Part shown: positions 54,713 through 63,872 of the stretch, in pieces
Numbering within the stretch: position 1 is the stretch's first letter
How the letters are laid out: each line of letters starts with the position of its first letter
NCBI RefSeq assembly: GCF_048820975.1
Contig: NZ_JBMEUF010000001.1
Location: forward strand, 124,001 to 188,000
Reading direction: 5' to 3'
Source of the DNA: Glaciecola sp048820975
GTDB taxonomy: Bacteria > Pseudomonadota > Gammaproteobacteria > Enterobacterales > Alteromonadaceae
Length of the DNA stretch: 64,000 nucleotides
Position numbers and translations under genes: made by a program
The notes under the pieces: model-generated
Seen by the model: only the letters and a program-made list of their open reading frames with translations
Database searches by the model: none
What the model was told of the DNA's origin: nothing

Positions 54713-56494
54713 ATGAAATGTTTCTTACAAGTAGTATTCATACTTACATCACTATGCTTTATGTTTCGCACACATGCATCTACGCCTTTACTTGACGTAA
54801 ATGAATTTATAGCCACTTCATACACGCCAGCTTACGATTGTCCTTCTTCAGACATTGTTGACACAATTGACCAATACTTAACAGATCCTAGCCTAAGCCA
54901 AACTCAAATTTTTGAATTACTGACTCGTAAAAGCCATGCTTTGATTTGTTCACGTGATTACGCTGGCGGGCAATCTATTGTTCAAGAAGTATTAGCTAGC
55001 GAATCTGCTGATAGAAACGCTCGCTATTACTTAGCTGCAATTTATCAGTATGGTTTTGTTTACGATGTGCAAGAGAACCCTGAACGTTGTAATTACTACA
55101 TGCTAGCTAAAGATTCGGCAGTAGATAAATATTTAGATATAAAAACCAGCGCAAGTTTAAATTATGAATTAGTGTGCAATAGAGACCCAAGTGTTCGCTT
55201 AGCGAATATATATCAGCTGCTTGAAGATGTGACTCGAACGGGTGATAAAGCCGCACTAGCCCACGCACACAATACCGTAGGCATGTACTACGCTGATATG
55301 AGGCACCATAACTTAGCTGCCGAACAATATATGAAAGCATTGGAATACGCACGTGATGTTTACACTGATGAAAACCGCTTAACCATACAAGCCAGTGCGC
55401 TTACAGTGCTAATGGCATCATATAAAATGAATGCCGCTGAAGAAGTACTGAATGAATTTATTGAAATTAATAAAAATGTGAATACCGTGCAAACCAATTT
55501 TTTACAGTATTATTTGGAAGCGGGGTTTTATATTCGAACAGGGGACTACGCTAAACTTGAACAAACGATAGAAAAATGGAACGCGATAAAATCAAACTTC
55601 AATGATACTATCGCGCAAGGTTTGTTCAGTTGGTATGCTGCAGAGTTGTGCTTATATTCACAAGACAACGAATGTTTGCAAGATTTTCTTGTTCAAGAAA
55701 AAGAAGCGTCTCGAAATTATTTAAACTACGTAAAGTTAAGTAAAGATTATTTGCGTTTTAAAGTCCGAGTTTACATTCAGTTGTTAAACCGTGAAAAAGC
55801 ACAAGAAGCATTTGATGAATTTTATGAGCACTCTGTTGAGATGACGATTAAGGTACGTGACTTAGACGCAATAAATGACGTAGCTGAATTTCAAGATAAA
55901 ATTGGTAACTTAACCGAGTTGTTAGCAGAAAAAGAGCGCCAGAGAAATCAAATTATTGCGATTACTGTGGTCGTTTTTGGATTAGTTATTGTGGGTGTGG
56001 CTTGGTTATTCAGACGTAAACTAATACATCAAAGAAGTTTAGATACCGTAACGGGTTTGTTGAACAATACAGCTGTGATCGATAGGCTCTTAAAATTACC
56101 AGAGCCAAGCCCTAAACATACCAATGCATTAGCAATATTTGATATTGATAACTTTACTGAGGTGAATTTAACGCTTGGCGCTTCCAAGGGCGATTTTGTA
56201 TTGCAACAAATAGCTAATACCTTTGAAAAAATTACGCGAAGTTCAGACATACTCGGTGTATTTGGCCCAGGCCAATTTATTTTATGTTTAGCCGACATTG
56301 ATGAAGACGCCGCGCAAGCATTTTTTGAACGAGTGAAAGATGCACTTACGCACACCTTTGCAGAAGAGCACGGGAACGGCCATAAGATCAGCGTTGACTC
56401 AAGTATGAGTATTTATTACGCAACCGAAAGTTTTTCTGATATTAATGAAATTTTAGATAACATGTTACTGTCACTTAGCATGAAATCGCAGTAA
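54713..56494 (+). CDS. TPR-type membrane protein with degenerate GGDEF domain
   Basis: From the ATG at 54713 the product has 593 residues: a signal peptide (F-L-Q-V-V-F-I-L-T-S-L-C-F), a periplasmic helical-repeat region of about 370 residues resembling TPRs, a coiled stretch (L-L-A-E-K-E-R-Q-R-N), one membrane span (I-I-A-I-T-V-V-V-F-G-L-V) and a cytoplasmic GGDEF-fold domain. The catalytic signature is G-P-G-Q-F instead of G-G-D/E-E-F, so cyclic-di-GMP synthesis is unlikely; a binding or scaffolding role is more plausible. A TTG at 54656 would add 19 residues. It ends five bases before dusC. Confidence 0.85.
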   Translation: MKCFLQVVFILTSLCFMFRTHASTPLLDVNEFIATSYTPAYDCPSSDIVDTIDQYLTDPSLSQTQIFELLTRKSHALICSRDYAGGQSIVQEVLASESADRNARYYLAAIYQYGFVYDVQENPERCNYYMLAKDSAVDKYLDIKTSASLNYELVCNRDPSVRLANIYQLLEDVTRTGDKAALAHAHNTVGMYYADMRHHNLAAEQYMKALEYARDVYTDENRLTIQASALTVLMASYKMNAAEEVLNEFIEINKNVNTVQTNFLQYYLEAGFYIRTGDYAKLEQTIEKWNAIKSNFNDTIAQGLFSWYAAELCLYSQDNECLQDFLVQEKEASRNYLNYVKLSKDYLRFKVRVYIQLLNREKAQEAFDEFYEHSVEMTIKVRDLDAINDVAEFQDKIGNLTELLAEKERQRNQIIAITVVVFGLVIVGVAWLFRRKLIHQRSLDTVTGLLNNTAVIDRLLKLPEPSPKHTNALAIFDIDNFTEVNLTLGASKGDFVLQQIANTFEKITRSSDILGVFGPGQFILCLADIDEDAAQAFFERVKDALTHTFAEEHGNGHKISVDSSMSIYYATESFSDINEILDNMLLSLSMKSQ

Positions 56495-56499
56495 GCCTT

Positions 56500-57426
56500 A
56501 TGAAAATTGTATTAGCCCCAATGGAAGGCGTTGTTGACCATTTAATGCGAGACATGCTAACCGAAGTGGGTGGCTTTGATTTATGCGTTACTGAATTTGT
56601 TAGGGTGGTTGCTGCAAAATTACCTCATCGTGTATTTTATCGCTTGTGCCCTGAATTGCATAACGGTGGCTACACAAGTAATGGCGTGAAAGTAAAAGTG
56701 CAACTGCTAGGGCAAGACCCTGATTGGTTAGCCGTTAATGCCGAAACGGCTATTGAGCTAGGCTCACATGGCGTTGATTTAAATTTTGGTTGCCCTGCTA
56801 AAACAGTCAATAAATCAAAAGGTGGAGCGGTGCTACTGCAATACCCAGAAACGCTATACAAAATCGTAAAAGCTGTTCGTGAAGCCGTTCCTAGCCATCA
56901 TGAGGTTACCGCTAAAGTTCGCTTGGGATACGAAGATACCTCGTTAGCGATTGAAAATGCGCAGGCTATTGAAAGTGCAGGGGCCTCATCACTGGTTGTG
57001 CATGCCAGAACCAAGCGCGATGGCTATAAACCTCCGGCTTACTGGGACTGGATTGCGAAAATTAAGCATCATACCAATATTCCATTAATTGCTAATGGAG
57101 AAATTTGGACAGCGCAAGATGCCTTTAATTGCATTGAACAAAGTGAAACACCTGACATTATGTTAGGTCGCGGCGCACTTTCACTGCCTAATTTAGCCAA
57201 TACTATTAAGCACGGGCACCAACCCTTTACGTGGGATGAAATGCGCGAACTTCTTATAAAGTATTCGGGTTACGAAATATATTCTGGTAAAGGACTATAT
57301 TACCCTAACCGAATAAAGCAGTGGTTTCTTTACCTAAAGCGCCAATACCCTGAGGCTCACGACATGTTTATGGATTTACGAAAATTCAAAACGGCCGACG
57401 AGATCGTAAAGGTACTAGAGCGTTAA
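56500..57426 (+). CDS. dusC: tRNA-dihydrouridine(16) synthase
   Basis: The 308-residue FMN enzyme reduces uridine 16 in tRNA. The N-terminal L-A-P-M-E-G-V-V-D and C-V-T-E-F-V-R-V-V identify the DusC branch; the catalytic Cys is in N-F-G-C-P-A-K-T-V-N, and the FMN-binding A-N-G-E-I-W and G-R-G-A-L motifs follow. It lies close behind the degenerate GGDEF gene and may share its transcript. Confidence 0.94.
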   Translation: MKIVLAPMEGVVDHLMRDMLTEVGGFDLCVTEFVRVVAAKLPHRVFYRLCPELHNGGYTSNGVKVKVQLLGQDPDWLAVNAETAIELGSHGVDLNFGCPAKTVNKSKGGAVLLQYPETLYKIVKAVREAVPSHHEVTAKVRLGYEDTSLAIENAQAIESAGASSLVVHARTKRDGYKPPAYWDWIAKIKHHTNIPLIANGEIWTAQDAFNCIEQSETPDIMLGRGALSLPNLANTIKHGHQPFTWDEMRELLIKYSGYEIYSGKGLYYPNRIKQWFLYLKRQYPEAHDMFMDLRKFKTADEIVKVLER

Positions 57427-57441
57427 TTTTCGATCACTTCA

Positions 57442-58125
57442 CTATTCAGCTAAAATTGCTTCTTTTAATGCATTTGACAGGGCATCTGCAATCATTGGCT
57501 GAGCCTTCGCAGTGGGGTGTATGCCATCACGTTGCATCAATTCTTTATTTAGACCAATTTCCTGTAGAAAAAACGGCACGAGCGGTACTTCGTATTGTTT
57601 AGCTAAATCATGATAAATTGCATTGAAGCTTTTAGTGTAGCGCGTACCATAATTACTTGGAATTTGCATTTCTTGCAAAATCACTTTAGCCTCGTTTTGT
57701 TGAGTGAGTTCAATAAGCGCCCTTAAGTTTTGTTCTATCTTTTTAGGGTTATGCCCTTGAAGTCCATTATTTCCGCCCAATTCTATATACACATGGCTAG
57801 GCTCATGAAGGGCTAAAAGCCGAGGTAAACGCGCTAATCCGCCGTCAGTGGTGTCTCCACTTATGGCTGCATTTACCACTGAAATTGGGGTGTTATCTTG
57901 TTGCCATTTTTGAGCTAACAATGATACCCAGCCTTGTTCTGCACTTAGCCCGTATGCTGCTGACAAACTGTCGCCAAGTACGAGTACTTTATAAGAGCTG
58001 TTTGTTTCGAAAGAATTAGGCTGATCTGAATGAACAATACTAGAGAATAAAAGACTAAGTAAAATAACCCAAAATGGGGTGCGCTTAAGCGCCTTAAATA
58101 GCCAACAGGATGAAATATTTGTCAC
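57442..58125 (-). CDS. tesA: Periplasmic GDSL esterase/lysophospholipase TesA
   Basis: This SGNH-fold hydrolase has the four family blocks: G-D-S-L-S-A-A-Y-G-L (nucleophile Ser), S-G-D-T-T-D-G-G, L-G-G-N-N-G-L, and D-G-I-H-P-T with the Asp/His pair. It acts as a multifunctional thioesterase, protease I and lysophospholipase L1 in the periplasm. An N-terminal signal peptide (W-V-I-L-L-S-L-L-F-S-S-I-V) is visible. I place the start at the GTG 58125, 227 residues; the frame is open to 58179. It is divergent from ybbA with the two start codons almost touching, an arrangement shared with enterics. Confidence 0.88.
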   Translation of the reverse strand: MTNISSCWLFKALKRTPFWVILLSLLFSSIVHSDQPNSFETNSSYKVLVLGDSLSAAYGLSAEQGWVSLLAQKWQQDNTPISVVNAAISGDTTDGGLARLPRLLALHEPSHVYIELGGNNGLQGHNPKKIEQNLRALIELTQQNEAKVILQEMQIPSNYGTRYTKSFNAIYHDLAKQYEVPLVPFFLQEIGLNKELMQRDGIHPTAKAQPMIADALSNALKEAILAE

Positions 58126-58126
58126 T

Positions 58127-58837
58127 ATGAGCAAAGCCTCTTTAATGATTGAAACGAAAAGTGTGATTAAAAAGGTCACTACGAATGAAGGTGAGTTACA
58201 GATCCTTCAACCCATTACTTTTAATGTGACCGCAGGAGAGAGTGTAGCAATAGTTGGGGCGTCTGGCTCGGGTAAATCAACGTTATTAGGCTTATTGGCG
58301 GGTTTAGATGAAGTCAGTGGCGGTCATATATTTCTAGATGGACAACCTTTACACACCATGGATGAAGAGGCGCGAGCCCGTTTACGCGGTGAAAAAGTAG
58401 GGTTTATATTTCAAAGCTTCATGTTGGTTCAAAGCCTTACTGCCCTTGAAAACATAATGCTTCCGGCACAAATAGCAGGCCTGAAAGACGCGAAAAAGCG
58501 TGCGAATGAGATTATAAAGCAAGTTGGCTTAGAGCATCGTGCTCATCATTTTCCAAATCAGTTGTCAGGCGGTGAACAGCAGCGCGTTGCTATAGCGAGG
58601 GCATTTATAACGCAGCCTAAAATTTTATTTGCCGATGAACCTACCGGTAACCTTGACTCTGCGAACTCACATAAAATTGAAGAACTTTTATTTGCGCTAA
58701 ACAAAAATTCAAGCACCACCCTTGTATTGGTGACGCATGATAACGAGCTAGCAAATAAGTGTGATCGCCAATTACATATGAATGCAGGTGAATTAAGTGA
58801 ACAAACTCAGCGCTTAAAAGTGGTTTCAGGGGAATAA
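58127..58837 (+). CDS. ybbA: ABC transporter ATPase YbbA (LolD-like)
   Basis: The 236-residue ATPase of the MacB/LolD group has Walker A G-A-S-G-S-G-K-S-T, signature L-S-G-G-E-Q-Q-R-V-A-I-A-R and Walker B I-L-F-A-D-E-P-T-G-N-L-D. It works with the FtsX-like permease encoded five bases downstream, probably as a mechanotransmission-type system on envelope lipids or proteins; the substrate is unknown. ATG 58127 is preferred over later Met codons by family length. Confidence 0.9.
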   Translation: MSKASLMIETKSVIKKVTTNEGELQILQPITFNVTAGESVAIVGASGSGKSTLLGLLAGLDEVSGGHIFLDGQPLHTMDEEARARLRGEKVGFIFQSFMLVQSLTALENIMLPAQIAGLKDAKKRANEIIKQVGLEHRAHHFPNQLSGGEQQRVAIARAFITQPKILFADEPTGNLDSANSHKIEELLFALNKNSSTTLVLVTHDNELANKCDRQLHMNAGELSEQTQRLKVVSGE

Positions 58838-58842
58838 TAACT

Positions 58843-61356
58843 ATGATCACTTTTGATTTAGCATGGCGCTTGTTTAAACACGAGGCAAGGCGCGGCGAGT
58901 TGACCATTATTTTGCTCGCTATTGTATTGTCAGTCGCATCGGTATTATCGCTGAGTTTATTCTCTGAACGTTTACAACAAGCCTTAACTGATAGAAGTGC
59001 AGAATTTATCGCTGCTGATAGCCAATTGCGTTCACGCAATGAAGTTGACCCAGCTTGGATTTCTCAGGCCCAAAACCAAGGCTTAAATACCGCATTTCAA
59101 TTATCTACACGCTCAATGGTGTTCGCCGGTGACGAGTTAGCCTTGTCAGATGTGCGAGCGGTTGACAACGCATACCCGCTTAAAGGCCAAGTGAAAGTAT
59201 CCACGGTTCCTTTTGGTGAAGGCGCAGCCGTAGCTGAGGGAGTTAAACAAGGAGAAGTGTGGGCTGATGCACGGCTACTACAAACCTTACAAGTAGAATT
59301 AGGCTCAGAGCTTGAAGTGGGGGATGCTAAACTTGTAGTAAGTAAAATTTTAAGTGAAATTCCTGACGCAGGATTTAGCGTTTTTAACACCGATCCAATA
59401 TTATTGATGCATGCCAGTGACATTGCTGCTACCAATATAACGGGGCCTGGTAGCCGAGTGAACTACAAGTATTACTTTACCGGTGAGCCTGAACAAATTG
59501 AAGATTACTACGATTGGCTGCGTCCGCAACTCAATAGAGAGGTTCATCGCTGGACCAGCATTGAAGATGATGATTCTCCTATTGGCAATTCAATAGCGCG
59601 AGCGGAGCAATTTTTCTTACTCGCCAGTTTACTCGCTATTGTATTAGCTGCGGTGTCTATTGCGGTTGCTGCTCAGCGTTTTAGTCAACGACACTTTGAC
59701 CCAGTAGCCATTATGAAAACCTTAGGCGCTAGCCGCGCAATGGTGCGTCAAATTTATCTCATACAAATTAGTTTTATAACGCTGCTTGGAATCGTAGTGG
59801 GGAGTATTATTGGTTATATAGTACAGCAAGGAGTTGTACTCGCTATTCAGGACCAAGTGGAGGTTGCATTAAACACTTGGTATTGGCGTCCATTAGGGAT
59901 AGCTGTATTTACCGGCGTTACCTGCGCTTTGTTGTTTTCTATTTATCCATTATTACAGCTTTTCTCAGTTCCTCCCCTGCGAGTGCTACGAAAAGACATT
60001 AGTGCAACGGTTTCATCAAAAGCCCTACAATTTTTCTTTTCTGGCGGTGCGGTTTTCCTTCTCATGTGGGTGTACAGCGGGAACTTGCGTGTGAGCAGTA
60101 TTTTGTTTGTTTCTGGCGTTGCATTGGTTTTGAGTTTATTAGCGGTAACTTTCTTACTCATTGTGGTAGGGCGCAAATTAGGCAGTGGCAGTATGGGCGC
60201 ATGGACTTTAGCTTGGGCTAGGATCCGCAGGCGAGCAATGGGTAATTCGGTACAGCTAATCAGTTTCGCAATTACTATTATGCTGCTTTTGGTAGTGTTG
60301 GTAATGCGCAATGACATGGTAAAGCAATGGCGCGACCAACTCCCTGAGGGCACGCCTAATTATTTTATGGCAAACATTACTGAATCTCAGAAGCCTGCCT
60401 TAACGGAGCATTTTGATACCAACATGGTGACATACGAAGACTTCTACCCAGTGGTAAGAGGGCGTTTTGTTGCCATTAATGATGAAACTGTTCGAACCGA
60501 GGTCACCAAAGAAGGGGAAGATTCTGATAATGACGGCCGTCAAGGCCTAGGGCGTGAAGCCAATTTGAGTTGGAGCACCCAGCTTCAGTCAGGAAATGAA
60601 ATCATTGAAGGGCAGTGGCATAACGATTGGCAGGAAGGCGAGCCAGTTCCGCTTTCAATTGAAGATGGCGTAGCTAATCGATTAGGAATTGCTTTAGGAG
60701 ACAAATTAACATTTAACGTGGGAAGTGAAGTTATTAGTGCAACGGTAACCAGTGTACGAGAAGTAGATTGGCAAACCTTACAACCAAATTTCTTCTTTGT
60801 GCTTCACCCTAAAGCCATGGAGAATTTTAGCGCTACTTACATTACGAGTTTTTATTTAGATGAATCTAGAAAAAATGAAATAGCGCCTTTGATGGCACCT
60901 TTTGCAAGTGTAACGCTATTTGACGTAGATGCACGAATTGATCAAATAAGAGAAATTATTGACCAAGTATCTATGGCGGTGGAATTCATATTAGTGTTGG
61001 TGCTAATTGCGGGTGCATTAGTTTTGATTGCTCAAGTACAAGCCAGCATGGATGAACGTTTACAAGAGTTAGCTATATTAAGAACTCTTGGTTTAAAAGG
61101 CTTAAGTATTCGATTTAGCGTAATAAATGAGTTTATTGTAATAGGCGCAGTTGCAGGGTTTATGGCTGCCTTAGCAAATGAATTCAGTTTGTTTTTGCTG
61201 CAAACTCAGGTATTTCAAATGCCAGCTTCTTTGCATGTAGAGTATTGGTTAATAGCTCCTGTTGTTGGGGCTATAGTGGTAGGGATTTTAGGCGCAATAA
61301 GTTGCTGGCGTTTATTGTCACTTAACACAGCGCATTTACTGCGAAAGATGGTGTAA
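58843..61356 (+). CDS. ybbP: FtsX-like ABC transporter permease YbbP
   Basis: The 837-residue inner-membrane protein has a first span, a periplasmic domain of about 200 residues, a three- to four-span FtsX unit (A-I-M-K-T-L-G-A-S-R-A-M-V), a middle pair of spans, a second periplasmic domain and a C-terminal FtsX unit (L-A-I-L-R-T-L-G-L-K-G). This double-FtsX layout is that of YbbP, partner of YbbA. It ends at a strong terminator. The pair is widely conserved beside tesA, suggesting a shared envelope role. Confidence 0.92.
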   Translation: MITFDLAWRLFKHEARRGELTIILLAIVLSVASVLSLSLFSERLQQALTDRSAEFIAADSQLRSRNEVDPAWISQAQNQGLNTAFQLSTRSMVFAGDELALSDVRAVDNAYPLKGQVKVSTVPFGEGAAVAEGVKQGEVWADARLLQTLQVELGSELEVGDAKLVVSKILSEIPDAGFSVFNTDPILLMHASDIAATNITGPGSRVNYKYYFTGEPEQIEDYYDWLRPQLNREVHRWTSIEDDDSPIGNSIARAEQFFLLASLLAIVLAAVSIAVAAQRFSQRHFDPVAIMKTLGASRAMVRQIYLIQISFITLLGIVVGSIIGYIVQQGVVLAIQDQVEVALNTWYWRPLGIAVFTGVTCALLFSIYPLLQLFSVPPLRVLRKDISATVSSKALQFFFSGGAVFLLMWVYSGNLRVSSILFVSGVALVLSLLAVTFLLIVVGRKLGSGSMGAWTLAWARIRRRAMGNSVQLISFAITIMLLLVVLVMRNDMVKQWRDQLPEGTPNYFMANITESQKPALTEHFDTNMVTYEDFYPVVRGRFVAINDETVRTEVTKEGEDSDNDGRQGLGREANLSWSTQLQSGNEIIEGQWHNDWQEGEPVPLSIEDGVANRLGIALGDKLTFNVGSEVISATVTSVREVDWQTLQPNFFFVLHPKAMENFSATYITSFYLDESRKNEIAPLMAPFASVTLFDVDARIDQIREIIDQVSMAVEFILVLVLIAGALVLIAQVQASMDERLQELAILRTLGLKGLSIRFSVINEFIVIGAVAGFMAALANEFSLFLLQTQVFQMPASLHVEYWLIAPVVGAIVVGILGAISCWRLLSLNTAHLLRKMV

Positions 61357-61367
61357 ATGAATTAAAC

Positions 61368-61399
61368 AAAAAGGCTGATTATTATAATCAGCCTTTTTT
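61368..61399. terminator. Bidirectional terminator between ybbP and yfcH
   Basis: A perfect nine-base-pair core, 61373-61381 with 61385-61393, extended by A-T pairs on both sides, with A- and T-runs serving the convergent transcripts. Confidence 0.88.
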
Positions 61400-61419
61400 A
61401 ATTTAACGCTATAGCTTAC

Positions 61420-62307
61420 TTAAATGTCTAATGCATCAAGCGCATCAACTAAGGTAGGGTAAGCGAAATTAAAATTAGCGGCGATTAGCCGTTCAGGCAT
61501 CACTTTTTGCCCATATAAAACTAATTCTGATGATTCACCCATTAAGGCTTTTAGCACAAAGCCCGGGACTCTAAACAAACAAGGTCGGTCTAAGCGCCGC
61601 GCTAATTTTAAGGCAAAATACCCGTTCGTATTCGGGTTGGGCGCGGTAAAATTAAAAGGGCCTACGCACGCTTGGTGTTCTAATATGTGTAAAATACCTT
61701 TTACCATGTCATCAATATGAATCCACGACATAAACTGTTTGCCGTCACCAATTGGGCCGCCTAGGCCTAATCTAAAGGGCATAATCATTTTAGCTAATGC
61801 GCCGCCTTCTTCATCAAGTACAATGCCAGTGCGCATGATACACACCCTTGTATTAGCCTGATTCGCAATGTCTTCCCATTTTTTACATACCTGATGGCTA
61901 AATTCATCATGGTAATCGCTAAAGTCTTCATTTATGGGAGTATCGCCTTGGCGCCCATAAATGCCAATAGCTGAGCCACTCAAGAAAACCTCAGGAGGGG
62001 TTTGTGCAGTGTTAATTAAATCAACTAAACGCTGGGTGATAGTCCATCTAGATTGGCATATTGCCGCTTTTTGTCGCTCACTCCATCGTTTGTCTGCAAT
62101 AGGTTCGCCTGCTAAGTTTATAATTGCATCGTACTTATTTACGTTGTGAAGTCCATCTAAGGTTAAGGCGTGAATGTCTTTACCTAGCAAGCGTTGAGCT
62201 CGGCTTGGATCGCGGGTAATAACTGAAATTGTATAATTGCCAGTTAACTTTTTTACGAGTCTTCGACCAATTAAACCCGTGGCGCCAGTAATAAGAATGT
62301 GCTTCAT
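61420..62307 (-). CDS. yfcH: Epimerase-family protein YfcH (TIGR01777)
   Basis: The 295-residue product is an extended short-chain dehydrogenase: the NAD(P)-binding start is I-L-I-T-G-A-T-G-L-I-G-R-R-L, followed by N-L-A-G-E-P-I-A and S-G-S-A-I-G-I-Y-G; the C-terminal DUF1731-type segment V-M-P-E-R-L closes it. The function is not established. The ATG at 62307 is used because AGGAC from the end of folX serves as ribosome site, and the start lies two bases past the folX stop. The folX-yfcH order is the same as in enterics. Confidence 0.9.
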   Translation of the reverse strand: MKHILITGATGLIGRRLVKKLTGNYTISVITRDPSRAQRLLGKDIHALTLDGLHNVNKYDAIINLAGEPIADKRWSERQKAAICQSRWTITQRLVDLINTAQTPPEVFLSGSAIGIYGRQGDTPINEDFSDYHDEFSHQVCKKWEDIANQANTRVCIMRTGIVLDEEGGALAKMIMPFRLGLGGPIGDGKQFMSWIHIDDMVKGILHILEHQACVGPFNFTAPNPNTNGYFALKLARRLDRPCLFRVPGFVLKALMGESSELVLYGQKVMPERLIAANFNFAYPTLVDALDALDI

Positions 62308-62309
62308 CT

Positions 62310-62675
62310 TTAGTCCTTGGTGCACGAAAGTGCAAGTGACACAGAGTCTGAAAACCTGAGTGCATGGGGTTTATCTACCTCAGCTTCTGCAAAAATTACC
62401 CATGGATGTTCAGCCGCAATAGTAAGTACTTCAGAGGTTAGCTTTTCAAGTAGTGAAAACCGGTTGTCTTCAACTAATCGTATTATCGCCTTAGTAATTG
62501 TTTTATAATTTAATGCATCTTGCATTTGGTCACTATCAGTTGCTCGCTTCGCGTCATATTGAATGGTAATGTTGATCACAACATCTTGTTGATTCAATAT
62601 TTCATCTTCATTAATGCCAATGTAGGTGCGCAAGCGCAAGTTTTTAATACGAATAGTCGCAAGATTTAAATTCAT
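62310..62675 (-). CDS. folX: Dihydroneopterin triphosphate 2'-epimerase
   Basis: The 121-residue protein is in the FolB/FolX tunnelling fold. The opening I-R-I-K-N-L-R-L-R-T-Y-I-G-I and the stretch D-A-L-N-Y-K-T-I-T-K, R-F-S-L-L-E-K-L-T are much closer to FolX than to the aldolase FolB. It epimerises dihydroneopterin triphosphate or monophosphate at C2'. The next gene, yfcH, is coupled to it. Confidence 0.9.
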   Translation of the reverse strand: MNLNLATIRIKNLRLRTYIGINEDEILNQQDVVINITIQYDAKRATDSDQMQDALNYKTITKAIIRLVEDNRFSLLEKLTSEVLTIAAEHPWVIFAEAEVDKPHALRFSDSVSLALSCTKD

Positions 62676-62725
62676 GAACGTGTTATATCCTTGTGTAAAA
62701 TAATCGTTGGTAAGGGAATCATTTA

Positions 62726-63790
62726 ATGGAAGTAAAATCGTCCGTTACAAAGTCATTTATTATAATGGCTGCTGTAGTAATTGTTTTAGCTGGTATTAAA
62801 GCAGCAAGCGTTATTTTTGTACCATTTTTATTATCAGCGTTTATTGCTATGGCCGTTAGCCCACTCATCAATTGGTCAGCTAAGTTTAATGTTCCTCGCT
62901 GGCTCTCAATTACTTTAGTTATACTCTTAATTGTTGTAATTGGATTTATGCTTGCTGGGCTTATTACGCAATCACTGGGTGAATTTCAAAACAACTTGCC
63001 CGTTTATAGGCAACAATTGTCAGGCGAATTCGCTTGGGCGATTGAAAAACTATCACTTTTAAACATTAATATCGACAAAGACTTGTTCTTATCTTATCTC
63101 GACCCAGGCATGGCTATGAGCATGGCTACCAACCTATTAACCGGAATGGGTACGGTGCTATCTAATGTCTTTTTAATTCTATTAACCGTTATTTTTATGT
63201 TGTTTGAAGCCGAATCAATGCCTCGCAGGATTCATATTGCGATGTCAGATCCTGAAATGAATTTAACGCATGTTGACCGATTTCTGCAGTCAGTTAATCA
63301 ATATCTTGTTATTAAGATGATGGTGAGTTTGGGTACCGGTTTGTGCATCGGCATTTGGTTATACTTTTTAGGTGTTGATCACTTTATGTTGTGGTCAGTA
63401 CTCGCATTCATGCTTAATTTCATTCCTAATATTGGTTCAATTATAGCGGCTATTCCGGCGGTTTTAATCGCTTTTGTTGAAATGGGATTTGTGACTGCTG
63501 GCTTAACCGGTCTAGGCTTTATAGTGGTTAATACTGTAATGGGTAATATGGTTGAGCCACGCTTCATGGGTAAGGGTTTGGGCTTATCTACCTTAGTGGT
63601 GTTTTTATCGTTGATTTTTTGGGGATGGCTACTAGGTACCGTCGGGATGTTGCTTTCAGTGCCGTTAACTATGGTAGTGAAAATAGCCCTTGAGTCACAA
63701 GAAAGCACCCAGTGGTTAGCGATTTTGCTTTCACAAGACCCAGAAGATGAAGAACAAATTATTGAAGATAATGACGAAAAAATGGGCTAG
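62726..63790 (+). CDS. AI-2E-family (PerM-like) membrane protein
   Basis: The 354-residue membrane protein has two to three spans at the N-terminus, a middle soluble segment, and a C-terminal bundle with P-N-I-G-S-I-I-A-A-I-P-A and F-W-G-W-L-L-G-T-V-G-M-L-L-S-V-P-L, the family hallmark. The acidic C-terminal tail (D-P-E-D-E-E-Q-I-I-E-D) is cytoplasmic. Despite the family name, autoinducer-2 export is shown only for few members; others are ion antiporters, so the substrate is open. It is divergent from folX. Confidence 0.9.
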   Translation: MEVKSSVTKSFIIMAAVVIVLAGIKAASVIFVPFLLSAFIAMAVSPLINWSAKFNVPRWLSITLVILLIVVIGFMLAGLITQSLGEFQNNLPVYRQQLSGEFAWAIEKLSLLNINIDKDLFLSYLDPGMAMSMATNLLTGMGTVLSNVFLILLTVIFMLFEAESMPRRIHIAMSDPEMNLTHVDRFLQSVNQYLVIKMMVSLGTGLCIGIWLYFLGVDHFMLWSVLAFMLNFIPNIGSIIAAIPAVLIAFVEMGFVTAGLTGLGFIVVNTVMGNMVEPRFMGKGLGLSTLVVFLSLIFWGWLLGTVGMLLSVPLTMVVKIALESQESTQWLAILLSQDPEDEEQIIEDNDEKMG

Positions 63791-63823
63791 GCGAATAAAC
63801 ACCGCGTACTGTCTATATAAAGA

Positions 63824-63856
63824 AAGTGGCCGCAGTTAAATAACAGCGGCGCACTT
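63824..63856. terminator. Weak hairpin between the AI-2E-family gene and yciI
   Basis: Imperfect arms 63824-63833 and 63846-63856 (one bulged base) flank a 12-base loop between convergent genes. There is no clear T-run. Confidence 0.35.
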
Positions 63857-63872
63857 ATAGTATAGTCGCATT

